Origin: Sediminibacterium salmoneum NBRC 103935
Lineage (GTDB): Bacteria > Bacteroidota > Bacteroidia > Chitinophagales > Chitinophagaceae
Assembly: GCF_000511175.1 (NCBI RefSeq)
Contig: NZ_KI866530.1
Coordinates: forward strand, 772,001-836,000
Length of the DNA: 64,000 nucleotides
Direction: 5' to 3'
How positions within the stretch are numbered: position 1 is the stretch's first letter; the number at the start of each line of letters is the position of its first letter. The notes beneath the pieces were generated by a model. The model was not told the DNA's origin and made no database searches. It saw only the letters and a program-made list of their open reading frames with translations. The position numbers and the translations under genes were made by a program. Of the stretch, positions 8,005 to 16,917 are shown piece after piece.

Positions 8005-9200
8005 TCAATCAATAGTGGATCGTTGTCTTCCAGTAAATTCAGATTAACCGCATCTGCGCCTGCAATTCCTTCCACAGAACCCTGAATATGAGCAGCATTC
8101 AGCAATACTTTTTCCAATTGCTTCTCCCTGGCTTTCCAAAGCTTTTCCATGGTGTCTCTTTCCCGCTGAATACTCTGTCGCATGGTCATGAAACCCTCAC
8201 GGATCGCTTTCCACTGTTCACTGAATTCGGTGCCGGTTAAATAGTCGTACAGCATGACCATTTTATCACCTTTGTTTTCCTGACTTTTTCTGGCCTCTGC
8301 TATTTTCAACAAGGCATTTCTTAATAAAAGGGCTACGGATCTGACTTCGGAGAAAGTGCAGATATAAACGCCATCCTTTTCTCCGAAACGGTCCATGTCT
8401 TTCGGGAAAGTCTGGGTAACAATAACTGCAACATCAGCGCCAAAACTGCGCATATCTTTTTTTAATTTTTCAATCCATTCATTGGAGAAATCCTTGGTAC
8501 GCTTACTCTCATATATGATCTTGCCAGATTCATTTCCAAATTGATTGCGAACTATCTGAATACAATCTGCTCCGCGAACGCCTTTGCCCACTTCCTCAAT
8601 TTTGTCGAATGGAAAAGTAGATTGAAGCATTTCTTCCAGCATTAACTCCTGCACTTCACCCTGCAATTGCATACTTCCCTGCTCTTGTTTTCTGCGCATT
8701 TCTTCTACCAGTTTCTTCTGGTCTTCAATCTGCTTTTCCAGTTCCTTCGTCCTTAATTGATATTCCTGTTCCTTCAGGCTAATTTTATCTGCTTCTTCTT
8801 TTTGTAACTGTTCTTTCAGCTTTGTTCTTTCTTCCAGTAATTGTCGCTGAATGGTAAGCTGAATTTCTTCTTCCTTTGCCTTTAAAGCCTGTTCTTTTTG
8901 AAGAAATTCCAATTCCTTTTTTCGGGACTCTTTTAACTTCTCTTCTGATTCAACTGCCTTTTGCTGCAAAATTTTCAATTGGTTTTCATAATCGGCTGCC
9001 AGAGATTTGCGAAGGGACTCCTGCATTTCAGTCTGCATTCGCTTTTTTTCAGCCTCCAGCAATTCAGCCGTTTCTAGTTCTTTTTTCTTCTGCCAGTCGA
9101 TCATTTTGCCTCGAAGTTCTTTCTCAATCTCTTCACGCATGGTATCACCTGGTTCAAATTGGTGATTACAGTTAGGGCAGGTTATAATAAAACTAGACAT
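8001..9200 (-). CDS. DUF2130 domain protein with N-terminal zinc ribbon and coiled coil
   Basis: About 399 residues. The N-terminus has CPNCNHQF, a zinc-ribbon half. Residues about 30-200 are a long Glu/Lys/Gln-rich coiled coil. Residues about 210-350 are the DUF2130 core, including YESKRTKDFSNEWIEKL and VAVIVTQTFPKD, a pattern reminiscent of PD-(D/E)xK-like nuclease folds. Function is unknown; a role in DNA transactions is only inferred. ATG at 9200 places the ribbon at the start; ATG at 9218 is an equally possible start six codons earlier. Its stop overlaps the convergent transferase gene by 4 bp. Confidence 0.82.
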   Translation of the reverse strand: MSSFIITCPNCNHQFEPGDTMREEIEKELRGKMIDWQKKKELETAELLEAEKKRMQTEMQESLRKSLAADYENQLKILQQKAVESEEKLKESRKKELEFLQKEQALKAKEEEIQLTIQRQLLEERTKLKEQLQKEEADKISLKEQEYQLRTKELEKQIEDQKKLVEEMRRKQEQGSMQLQGEVQELMLEEMLQSTFPFDKIEEVGKGVRGADCIQIVRNQFGNESGKIIYESKRTKDFSNEWIEKLKKDMRSFGADVAVIVTQTFPKDMDRFGEKDGVYICTFSEVRSVALLLRNALLKIAEARKSQENKGDKMVMLYDYLTGTEFSEQWKAIREGFMTMRQSIQRERDTMEKLWKAREKQLEKVLLNAAHIQGSVEGIAGADAVNLNLLEDNDPLLID

Positions 9201-9243
9201 ACTTAAAATTTCTGCCATGAAGGTATAAAAAAGCCCTGCTCAA

Positions 9244-10155
9244 CTAAAATTTATCTGGTAGGGTAAGGAAGGGCGTTTTACCATCTGTAATTACCAATTT
9301 GCTATTATTGCTATTAGATAACATTCTGAAAGCTTCTATCTGTCTTAGTTTCAGAATAGAAGGCGTTAGGGTTTTATTTATTGTATCGTTTGCTTTTCTG
9401 GTTGCCATGGCTTCAATAGTAACAGCATTTGCTTTACCCTCTGCTTCAATTTCAAAGATTTTTTTTCTGGCTTCTGCCTGAATGATTGCAGCATTCTTTT
9501 CTCCCTCTGCCTGAATGCGTGCAATTTCTTTTTTGCCTTCTGCTTCTATAATCCTTCTCTCTGCATCCCTCTTTTCTCTTTCCTTTACAAACTCCATTCT
9601 TTGTGCATCCTGTTCAGCTTGTAGTTTTTCCTCAATAGTTCTTGCAAGTCCTTCCGGCAAACGAATACTTTTCATGAGTACATTGTCAATCACAAACCCT
9701 CTGGGTTCCAGAATATCTGTCATTTGTTTCCTGATTGCATTCTCAATCTGGGCTCTCTCTCCGCTGTGCATGTCTTTAGCAAGAAACTTTGAAGTGATAT
9801 CTGCTGATGCTGATCTGAAAACAGGAAGTATAACTTCACTTTCATAATTCAACCCTATATTCTGAACAATTTTTGGAGCAGCTTCAGGTTTTATTCTATA
9901 CAGAATAGAAATTTCAGAACGTATAGTAAGCCCCTCTTTGGAAGGCAGGTCTGGTTTTACTTCAATATTCATGATTCGGGTGGGTACTTTTAAAATGGCT
10001 GTAGTGAAAATATTGTATCCCTTGGGTCCTTGTTCCACATACTCAGGATCAATTTTTCCAAGACGTCTCTTTACGCCCACTTCTCCCTGACGGATTACAG
10101 TACAGGAACTAAAGAGAATAACCAGGCCACAGATTAGGTAAAGTTTTTGTTTCAT
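9244..10155 (-). CDS. Prohibitin / SPFH-domain lipoprotein
   Basis: A 303-residue protein. LFSSC at residues 14-18 is a lipobox, so it is probably lipidated rather than held by a transmembrane helix. Residues about 20-190 form the SPFH (band 7) domain, with RQGEVGVKRRLG at its start. Residues 190-260 are an Ala/Glu-rich coiled coil as in prohibitins. Such proteins form large ring assemblies that organise membrane regions. It is 26 bp upstream of the DUF2130 start, and they may be co-transcribed. The family call is good; partner proteins are not evident. Confidence 0.85.
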   Translation of the reverse strand: MKQKLYLICGLVILFSSCTVIRQGEVGVKRRLGKIDPEYVEQGPKGYNIFTTAILKVPTRIMNIEVKPDLPSKEGLTIRSEISILYRIKPEAAPKIVQNIGLNYESEVILPVFRSASADITSKFLAKDMHSGERAQIENAIRKQMTDILEPRGFVIDNVLMKSIRLPEGLARTIEEKLQAEQDAQRMEFVKEREKRDAERRIIEAEGKKEIARIQAEGEKNAAIIQAEARKKIFEIEAEGKANAVTIEAMATRKANDTINKTLTPSILKLRQIEAFRMLSNSNNSKLVITDGKTPFLTLPDKF

Positions 10156-10211
10156 AATGGTTTATTTAGTGATGAATGAATAAATAAATCCAATTATGAT
10201 GCCGCGCTATG

Positions 10212-11699
10212 TTAAGACTTATCCAACTCTATCTCATATAAACAACGGTCAGCTATAGCCTGCGCTTTTGATAAAGGAATAAATGGAAGTTTAATGGAAT
10301 CACCGGCGGTATGCAACACCAGTGTAGCGAGTTCCATTCTTCTCAGAAAAGGACTGGTTTCCAATGCTACATGTTGTACTTTCTTAAAATTCAATAAGAT
10401 ATGTTCTTCTCCCCAAATACCTTTCTGAATCTGCAATGAGGTTTGGTTATACCAGAATATGAATTTCATATGTCTGATTTTAAAAGTAACAAGAAAATAA
10501 AGGAAGAGCAGAAGTGGAATAATCATCACCCAGGGTTCCCAGAAATACAAGGCTACTGATGCTGCAAAAGCCACTGGTAAAATATAAATCATCGTTACCC
10601 TCCAGGCATAAGAAGGATGTGTATAGTTTGGATTTTCGGATAGAGAAGGCCAAAAGGGCTGATAGTACGCTGAAAGCTTTTTCAAAACATCTTCCTGCAT
10701 AACGGGAAGTTTGATGTATTGGTCATCTTTCAGAATGTTTTCGCCAACCATAAAGAATCGGAGAATTTTGATGCCCAGCAATTTTCGAACAAAGTTGCTG
10801 TTCCAGCTTATCAGTTGTACTTTATTCTGCAGCATCATTTTCTGCTGTGTTTGAAGAAAGCCCCATTTTACCTTAAATCCCTTTTGATTGGCGGTCAATT
10901 GCATATCGTTATAACGCAATAAAACACGTATTACTGAGAAAGCAAGCGTAATGGCAATGCCCAAGCCAATCATGCCTGCAATCATGGAAGCCGTAAAGTT
11001 GATCTGATTTACCTGTTCATCTATAATTGCATCTGTTTTTTTACCAAAAAACTGTCTGAGATCATCCAGCCTCGACATGGCAAATGCAAAAATTAAAGAA
11101 AGCGTCCGGATATGATTTTCTGAAATAGCCAGTTTCAATAGATCGATATTGCGCAGACCCATTAACTGTATGCTGTTATTGTTGGAGATATTGGCAGCAG
11201 AGACTAATTCTTTTTGCTGGAGTATATCCTGCAAATCCAGTGCTTTATGATAATCTATAGCTGATAATTCCAATTCTGTTTTTTCACTACCCGCTGTTTC
11301 TATTTTCATGGTACAGGTATCTGTAAACCGATGAATGTAATTCTGTACCAAATGCACAGATTGAATTTTTGTAATTGGAATTGTTTTGGTTTTCCTGGTG
11401 AAAATGCCGGTTTCCTCCATTAATTCATTCCCGTTAATATAAATACGAGTCTTAAAAAACTGAATGAATTTTTGTATGTGAAAAACCAATAGTATGGCCG
11501 CAGTCAATAATAAGAAATATATCAGTTTATCTGAACGCCTTTCGGAATCATCTGTTTCCTCATTTTGTTTAAAGAAAGCTCTGACAATAAAATACAAAAT
11601 GAGTACCCAGCTTTCCCTGATTGTTTTTCCAATTATAAATAGTAAGGCTACGGGTGAAAGCTTTTGAGGCTTCGTCCAATCGGTTTTAGTTCGACTCAT
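10212..11699 (-). CDS. Membrane protein with three bacterial PH domains (YdbT-like)
   Basis: A 495-residue membrane protein. Three bPH2-type repeats can be seen at roughly residues 75-140, 275-340 and 405-480, each with a pattern such as GIFTRKTKTIPITKIQSV or GIWGEEHILLNFKKVQHV. Pairs of hydrophobic segments precede each repeat. This is the YdbT architecture, usually encoded beside a shorter YdbS protein with one PH domain. Here the partner is the VOC-PH fusion upstream, whose stop overlaps this start by 14 bp, so the two are translationally coupled and probably form a complex. Function of the YdbS/YdbT pair is largely unknown. Confidence 0.82.
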   Translation of the reverse strand: MSRTKTDWTKPQKLSPVALLFIIGKTIRESWVLILYFIVRAFFKQNEETDDSERRSDKLIYFLLLTAAILLVFHIQKFIQFFKTRIYINGNELMEETGIFTRKTKTIPITKIQSVHLVQNYIHRFTDTCTMKIETAGSEKTELELSAIDYHKALDLQDILQQKELVSAANISNNNSIQLMGLRNIDLLKLAISENHIRTLSLIFAFAMSRLDDLRQFFGKKTDAIIDEQVNQINFTASMIAGMIGLGIAITLAFSVIRVLLRYNDMQLTANQKGFKVKWGFLQTQQKMMLQNKVQLISWNSNFVRKLLGIKILRFFMVGENILKDDQYIKLPVMQEDVLKKLSAYYQPFWPSLSENPNYTHPSYAWRVTMIYILPVAFAASVALYFWEPWVMIIPLLLFLYFLVTFKIRHMKFIFWYNQTSLQIQKGIWGEEHILLNFKKVQHVALETSPFLRRMELATLVLHTAGDSIKLPFIPLSKAQAIADRCLYEIELDKS

Positions 11700-12594
11700 T
11701 CCTCACCATTTTTTCCGTCATCCAATCTTTCAGCTGCTCTGCTGTTTCCTTTTTAAGACCATTGATACTGATATCCCCCAGGTGACTGGCCGCTGTCATT
11801 AATTTTATGGAAGCCAACCCGAATTTTCTGCCAATGGGTCCGGATTGAATTACACAGTTTTGAACTTTCCCAAAAGGGATGATATGCGTATCCTGAAAAA
11901 TCCAACCTTTTCTGCAAATCAGGTCTTTTTCTCTGATTGCCCATGCCAGATTTTTAAATCCAATCTCAATGAATGCAATAACAGTAAAGCAAATCAGCAA
12001 TAAGGCTCCCACAGTGCTAAAAATTATCCAATTCTTTTGTAAGGCATCTACCCAGATAAACAGGGGTATGGCAATAACTGTAAGAATAAGAAAAAATAAA
12101 GACCAACTCAGGTATAATACTTTTTTATAAGTTGCTTCTACCGGTTCAAGTACTGTTGGAGCATACCGGGGAATTTCAGAACTGGTTACCGGATTATTGG
12201 TAAATGCCATGGGTTCAATTAAGTCCCATAAATTGCCGTATAGATCCTGGAAAACGGCAACGGTTCCAAATGCTTCTTTACTGGGTTCTCTAACGATGGG
12301 TATTTTTTGCTCAAGTAGATTTTGATAATCTCTTTGAAAATTGTCTGTGTGCAAAAACAAAAATACCCTGCCACCCGTTTGGTCACCAATTCTGGAGCTT
12401 TGTTCTTCATTGGCCGCTTTTGCCAACAACAATCTACAGTTCCCATTTCCCCTCGGCTTTATAATTACCCATCGTTTTGTCTCACTCAATATTGTATCTT
12501 CTACCAACTCAAAATGTAGTTTTTGAGTATAATAAGCAATTGCCCTGTCGTAATCATCCACAACAATTGCAATCTGCGATAGATGCTGATTCAT
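11686..12594 (-). CDS. VOC-domain / YdbS-like PH-domain fusion protein
   Basis: A 302-residue two-part protein. Residues 1-130 look like a glyoxalase/bleomycin-resistance (VOC) module: QIAIVVDDYDRAIAYYTQKL at the start and FQDLYGNLWDLIEP at the end, with His and Glu in the usual metal positions. Residues about 150-300 look like YdbS: two transmembrane helices (about 160-180 and 188-210), then a bPH2 domain containing GWIFQDTHIIPFGKVQNCVI. Nothing in the reading frame suggests a stop-loss artefact; the linker is smooth. VOC domains act as metal enzymes or ligand binders, so this may be a sensor or enzyme tethered to the membrane. The downstream triple-PH gene overlaps it by 14 bp. Confidence 0.78.
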   Translation of the reverse strand: MNQHLSQIAIVVDDYDRAIAYYTQKLHFELVEDTILSETKRWVIIKPRGNGNCRLLLAKAANEEQSSRIGDQTGGRVFLFLHTDNFQRDYQNLLEQKIPIVREPSKEAFGTVAVFQDLYGNLWDLIEPMAFTNNPVTSSEIPRYAPTVLEPVEATYKKVLYLSWSLFFLILTVIAIPLFIWVDALQKNWIIFSTVGALLLICFTVIAFIEIGFKNLAWAIREKDLICRKGWIFQDTHIIPFGKVQNCVIQSGPIGRKFGLASIKLMTAASHLGDISINGLKKETAEQLKDWMTEKMVRNESN

Positions 12595-12667
12595 AATTTA
12601 TAATGCTTTCTTCCTGTAATGATAAAATGAAGATAAATTAAATTGTATCATATGTAACAGAGGGCTA

Positions 12668-13462
12668 TTAAAAGGAAAGAGAGTACTGGTCAAATGGCAA
12701 TTCCTTACGTTTGAGAATTGATTTCCTTTTGCCTGATATTTCATCTATTTTAAATCCTGTCTGGTTAATGTTGATTGTATGTTTCGACGGATTATATGCA
12801 AATTCAGTTTTGAATTCATAGTAACCTTTCTGGGTTGAATCATAGTTCCCGGCATTGTCTTCCAGGGAAATCATGCTTAAGAGTAACTCGCCAGACATGT
12901 AAAACTTGGTAGTAACTGTTGAGATTCCCATGCCATTGTAGGGGTCATCAATTTTTAATATTTCATATCCATCACCCAGGTTTACAAAAGAAATCAAATA
13001 TGATTTTTCTCCAAACGATCCATGTGTGGCAAAATTCTTTCTAAAGTTATGAATTTGCAAACTGTCGTTTACAAAACTGTATGTGAAATATCCCAATTTT
13101 AGTCCGCAGACATGACAATCGTTGGCATTCACCATTTTTCCTGTATCATCCTTTGTCATAGGAGCAGTGCTAAAAACAGCCAGGTATTCTGTTTCATTGT
13201 TTTGGTTGATTGTAAAAATCGTGTCTATAGTAGAAAAGAGAAATTGAGAGTCAGTAAACTGTCCATTATACTCAATGATATCCCCTTCAGTTGCTGTCCA
13301 TTTTATTGTTCCCGTAGTACTATCAAGATTCCCATTTAGTAGATTTGATAAAACAGCGGAAGGCGTTTGCTTGATACCGCTTTCTGTTTTGAAATCTTTT
13401 TTGGATTTACATGAAAGGTTAATAAGCAATAGGATATAGCTGAAAATGATGGCAGGTTTCAT
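12668..13462 (-). CDS. Uncharacterised lipoprotein
   Basis: A 264-residue protein that I do not recognise. The N-terminus has a hydrophobic stretch ending LLLINLSC, a likely lipobox with the cysteine at about residue 18. The rest is rich in beta-prone Thr/Ser/Asn segments and contains a CHVC pair near residue 117. It is exported and probably sits in the envelope. It begins 5 bp after the pentapeptide repeat gene ends, so the two may share a transcript. No catalytic motif is evident. Confidence 0.6.
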   Translation of the reverse strand: MKPAIIFSYILLLINLSCKSKKDFKTESGIKQTPSAVLSNLLNGNLDSTTGTIKWTATEGDIIEYNGQFTDSQFLFSTIDTIFTINQNNETEYLAVFSTAPMTKDDTGKMVNANDCHVCGLKLGYFTYSFVNDSLQIHNFRKNFATHGSFGEKSYLISFVNLGDGYEILKIDDPYNGMGISTVTTKFYMSGELLLSMISLEDNAGNYDSTQKGYYEFKTEFAYNPSKHTININQTGFKIDEISGKRKSILKRKELPFDQYSLSF

Positions 13463-13467
13463 AAATT

Positions 13468-14022
13468 CTAATCTATGTTAATGTTAAAGGGGTATAATAA
13501 ACCCATTAAATTGTTACTTGAAAATCTGGCTTTTTTTATTTGATTATTCAAGGGGTGAATAGAAAAATTTAAAGCTGTTCTAAGATCTGCATTTTCCAGG
13601 TTGGTTCTGTCGAAAATGGCGCCAGATAAATCACAATCATTAAAAATTGCCGCACTTAAATCGGCTTCTGTAAAATCAGCTTCTATCAGAGCTGAATTAG
13701 AAAATTTCGTCTTCTGGATTTTCATTTGATAAAATGAACTGTGATTTAGCTGACAACCCTCAAACGAAAAGGATAAAGAAAACGGGTTGCAGGTTTCAAA
13801 TTTAATGCCCAGTAACTTACAATCATTAAATGCAATATCCTGCAACGTGGATTTGAGAAGTTTACACAAACTTAGATTGCAAAACCTGAATTCACAGTCG
13901 ATGAATTTATACCCGGATAAATCCAGATTACTGAAGTTGCATTGATTGAAAATGCAATTTTCATATTCTGCTTCTTCAATAGCCAATGCTTTATCAAATT
14001 GCTGACCCTGAATTTCTTTCAT
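13468..14022 (-). CDS. Pentapeptide-repeat protein (Qnr/McbG-like)
   Basis: A 184-residue right-handed beta-helix protein built of pentapeptide repeats centred on Leu/Phe, for example ADFTEADLSAAIFNDCDLSG. The C-terminal segment IHPLNNQIKKARFS resembles the end of Qnr and McbG proteins, which mimic DNA and protect DNA gyrase from quinolones or toxins. Length also fits. I chose ATG at 14022 because the upstream extension begins at TTG and does not belong to the repeat fold. Whether it protects gyrase is inferred from similarity; many chromosomal homologues have no known role. It precedes an unknown lipoprotein gene. Confidence 0.75.
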   Translation of the reverse strand: MKEIQGQQFDKALAIEEAEYENCIFNQCNFSNLDLSGYKFIDCEFRFCNLSLCKLLKSTLQDIAFNDCKLLGIKFETCNPFSLSFSFEGCQLNHSSFYQMKIQKTKFSNSALIEADFTEADLSAAIFNDCDLSGAIFDRTNLENADLRTALNFSIHPLNNQIKKARFSSNNLMGLLYPFNINID

Positions 14023-14127
14023 TAATCTAATCTGTTTGTGAATAAAAAAGCGCTTCAATTAACATATAATTCCAACTAAGAAACAAACGAATTGAGCCAA
14101 TACAATGTTAACCAAGAAAACTCAATT

Positions 14128-14887
14128 ATGAAAGTGATTTTAACCTTAACGGCTTTTTTAGCCTTTTTAACTGCGGCTTTAGGACAATCTAAACCCAATT
14201 CAACCAATATTGATATAAAAAAATTTAGATGGGCAAATGAAAATTATACAATGGATAGGGATTCTGCTTATGCCAACCCCTACATTGGCATACAGAAATT
14301 AGTGGGAGGCAACAGAAGATTTGTAGAAGGGAAAAGCATAAAACCCCGACAGAATGCAGAGACTTTGCAAAAAACTGGAAGATGGTCAAGCCCCATTTGC
14401 AACTATTGTAGGCTGTTCAGATAGCAGAGTTCCCAATGAATTAATATTCGATCAAGGTCTGGGGGATTTATTTATCATCAGAACAGCTGGACAGGTATCT
14501 GCAGCTGCTTCTTACGGCAGCATGGAGTTTGCCACTCTAAAACTAAAAACCAAGCTGATCGTAGTGCTCGGTCATACAGAATGTGGAGCTGTTGCTGCAG
14601 CAGTTGAGCGACCCGAAGATGTCCCTGGTCATATAGTTACCCTAATTAATGAAATTAAATCTGCCGTTTCAAAAAGCGCTAATAAGCCAGGTAATAAAGT
14701 AGAGAACGCAGTTCGGCAAAATGTTATAGAACAGGTAAATAGTCTAAGAGACCTTGAACCTATTTTAAGTAAAAAATATAAAAACGGGGAATTGTTAATT
14801 GTGGGTGCTTTGTATGATATTCATTCGGGCAAAGTAGAGTTTTTAGAAGAAACCCTCGTTAATTTGCCTAGATTTAAAAGAATGTAA
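14128..14887 (+). pseudogene. Secreted beta-carbonic anhydrase, frameshifted
   Basis: Two overlapping frames together encode a beta-carbonic anhydrase of 252 residues, which interconverts CO2 and bicarbonate. Codons from 14128 give a signal peptide (VILTLTAFLAFLTAALGQ) and the N-terminal arm up to about residue 82. The frame then shifts by one base at a run of six A (14369-14374). Removing one A joins it to the catalytic part, with zinc ligands in CSDSR and HTECGA. Without repair, the first frame stops at 14424 and the second has no signal peptide. The start at 14128 is ATG; the frame upstream opens only with a TTG. A read error is the simplest cause. It is followed 1 bp later by a DUF2490 barrel gene. 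Confidence 0.85.
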
Positions 14888-14888
14888 A

Positions 14889-15653
14889 ATGATGACAATT
14901 TCAAAATCCTTACTTCTCATTACTTTTACCATATTACTTTCATCCAATACCATCCTTTCCCAAACCAACAGAATTAACGACAGGAATTCAATTGGGTGGT
15001 TCAACTATTTTGGTACATTTAAATTAAATGCTAACTGGAGCATTCATACAGAATATCAATGGCGCAGAGATCAAGTAGTTAAAGACTGGCAACAAAGTTT
15101 GCTTAGAACAGGCATCAATTACCAACTGAATAAAGAAGTTCAACTTAGATTCGGTTATGCATGGATAGAAACTTTTTCCTACGGTGATATACCCTTAAAC
15201 GCATTTGGGAAGCAATTTACAGAACATCGTACTTATCAGATGGCGACCATCAACGATAAAATTGGTAAAGTATCCCTGTCACATCGTTTTATGTTGGAGC
15301 AAAGATGGCTTGGCAGGTATACTTCTGCAGTTGATTCCAAAGACGATGATTTTTTGTTTATGAATCGGATGCGCTACATGATAAGGGGACAAATTCCATT
15401 AACAAAAAATGCACCTAATTCACTTTACATTGCCGCATACAATGAAATACTAATAGGATTTGGAAAGAATGTTGGGGAAAATGTATTTGATCAGAACCGG
15501 ATTGGTCTGTTAGTAGGGAAAGCAATAAATAATTCTTTCAGAATTGAGGCTGGTTATATCAATCAAATTGTACAGTTGGGCAGGGAAGTGAATAACAGGA
15601 ATGTATTTCAATATAACAATGGCGTTATTGTAAATACGTATTTCAACTTTTAG
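14889..15653 (+). CDS. DUF2490 outer-membrane beta-barrel protein
   Basis: A 254-residue secreted protein with a signal peptide ending near SQT (residue 26). The body shows alternating amphipathic strands with many aromatic residues, such as NWSIHTEYQWRRDQ and VQLRFGYAWIETF, and ends with the C-terminal Phe expected of a beta-barrel sorted to the outer membrane. This matches DUF2490, a family without a defined substrate. It starts one base after the carbonic anhydrase stop, so the two are a likely operon; a joint role in inorganic carbon handling in the periplasm is a guess. Confidence 0.75.
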   Translation: MMTISKSLLLITFTILLSSNTILSQTNRINDRNSIGWFNYFGTFKLNANWSIHTEYQWRRDQVVKDWQQSLLRTGINYQLNKEVQLRFGYAWIETFSYGDIPLNAFGKQFTEHRTYQMATINDKIGKVSLSHRFMLEQRWLGRYTSAVDSKDDDFLFMNRMRYMIRGQIPLTKNAPNSLYIAAYNEILIGFGKNVGENVFDQNRIGLLVGKAINNSFRIEAGYINQIVQLGREVNNRNVFQYNNGVIVNTYFNF

Positions 15654-15673
15654 AAAGTAAAGCGCAAATAGTA

Positions 15674-16033
15674 TCAGCGCATTATTTTTTCAAGAGACTT
15701 CCCTTTGGCCAATTCATCTACAATTTTGTCTAAATAACGTACCTGTTTTGTTAAAGCATTCTCGATTTCTTCAATTCTGTAACCACATATTGTGCCCTTG
15801 ATTAACTCAGCATTTCTGTGGAGTTGGGCTTTTGAAAAGAATTCGGAAAAATTAACTTTATCTAAAATCAGTTGTTGAATTTGTGATTCTGTATAACCTG
15901 TTAGCCACTCAATTACTTTGTGTAACTCAGCAATGGTTCTTCCTTTTTTTTCAACCTTTGCCACATAGTGTGGATACACAGAGGCAAAACTCATTTTAGC
16001 TATTTTTTCGTCGTGGTGACTGGTGGTAGACAT
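15674..16033 (-). CDS. DUF2200 family protein
   Basis: A 119-residue soluble protein. KIAKMSFASVYPHYVAKVEKKGRT near the N-terminus (seen from residue 10) and the WLTGY segment that follows are characteristic of DUF2200. These small proteins are widespread and resemble the DUF1801/YdhG-like helical group; no function is known. The gene begins 4 bp after the end of the NlpE-META gene and is probably co-transcribed with it. It converges with the DUF2490 gene. Confidence 0.8.
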   Translation of the reverse strand: MSTTSHHDEKIAKMSFASVYPHYVAKVEKKGRTIAELHKVIEWLTGYTESQIQQLILDKVNFSEFFSKAQLHRNAELIKGTICGYRIEEIENALTKQVRYLDKIVDELAKGKSLEKIMR

Positions 16034-16037
16034 GATT

Positions 16038-16802
16038 TTATTCCTGAGATTTTACACATTTAATTAGCACTTGTTGGTCTTTTCCATAAAAAGACAAAAT
16101 GTCTGCATCCCTGTTTATTTTGATGGATTTATTTAATGCTTTTGCCAGGCTTAGTTCTGTGGTATCCGGGCAAGCCATCAATGTACTCATGCCCTGGTTA
16201 ACCCTTAGTTCCTGTTGATTTCTGATTTTGTAATTGAAACTTAGGCTGTTGCAATTGGCTTTTGCTTCCAATCTTCTTTCTTTGGAATGAAATATCAGGT
16301 AGTGGGTTTCAGATTTGCCTTTAATAATATTTCCGTTTATTTCGGAGAGCACCCATTTTGTGTTTTCAATTTCAAAATTTCCACTCTTAAATAAAATATA
16401 ATTGTCTGCCATCGCGCCTTCAATCTGATTACCTTGAGTATCTAACTTTCTTAGTCTGCCTTCTTCTACTTTAAAGATTATTTTGGAATCCTTACTGGCA
16501 GAATCTTCTAATTGGATATTGTTATTCTGCCAGGTGAATTTCCCCTTACTGGTAAAAACGTTTTGTTTGTCTAAATATTCCTGGGTTAATACATATGTTT
16601 GATCGTTATTTAATGTTATTTCTGTCTCAATACCAGAACAGGAAGCACAAGGAAGAATTCCAGAGTAGGTTCCCTGCCAATCCAATGCATTTTGAGCCGT
16701 ATGATGGTCTGGTGGTGATTGTTGGGTAGTTTGATTAGATGAGCTGCAGGAGAGGATAGTACAGAGTACCACCGTTATAATAAATAGGAATCTTAAAGAC
16801 AT
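16038..16802 (-). CDS. NlpE-like / META-domain lipoprotein
   Basis: A 254-residue lipoprotein. The signal peptide ends at a lipobox (LSC, cysteine at about residue 19). Residues about 40-130 match the N-terminal domain of NlpE, including GILPCASCSGIETEI with the CxxC motif. Residues about 145-250 form a META/HslJ domain, with TKWVLSEINGN at its start. NlpE in E. coli signals surface contact and copper stress; META domains are found in heat and stress lipoproteins. The combination suggests an envelope stress or metal-related role. DUF2200 follows by 4 bp. Confidence 0.8.
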   Translation of the reverse strand: MSLRFLFIITVVLCTILSCSSSNQTTQQSPPDHHTAQNALDWQGTYSGILPCASCSGIETEITLNNDQTYVLTQEYLDKQNVFTSKGKFTWQNNNIQLEDSASKDSKIIFKVEEGRLRKLDTQGNQIEGAMADNYILFKSGNFEIENTKWVLSEINGNIIKGKSETHYLIFHSKERRLEAKANCNSLSFNYKIRNQQELRVNQGMSTLMACPDTTELSLAKALNKSIKINRDADILSFYGKDQQVLIKCVKSQE

Positions 16803-16871
16803 ATGGAATGCTTTTCGTGAATAAATCAGCTTATTAAATATAAGAAAAAAAGAATGTATTTGTATATGATT

Positions 16872-16896
16872 GTCGGCCTCACTTCGTTCGGCCGAC
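16872..16896. repeat. GC-rich inverted repeat
   Basis: GTCGGCC (16872-16878) and GGCCGAC (16890-16896) form a perfect 7-bp inverted repeat with an 11-nt loop. It lies between the NlpE-META gene and tRNA-Leu and lacks a T tract, so it is not an obvious terminator. Confidence 0.55.
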
Positions 16897-16917
16897 TTCC
16901 TGAATGGGGGGCTTACC

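Noticed and set aside
14354..14887. A second, cytoplasmic carbonic anhydrase start
   Set aside because: The ATG lies within the N-terminal arm read in the wrong frame and the first six codons do not fit the family.
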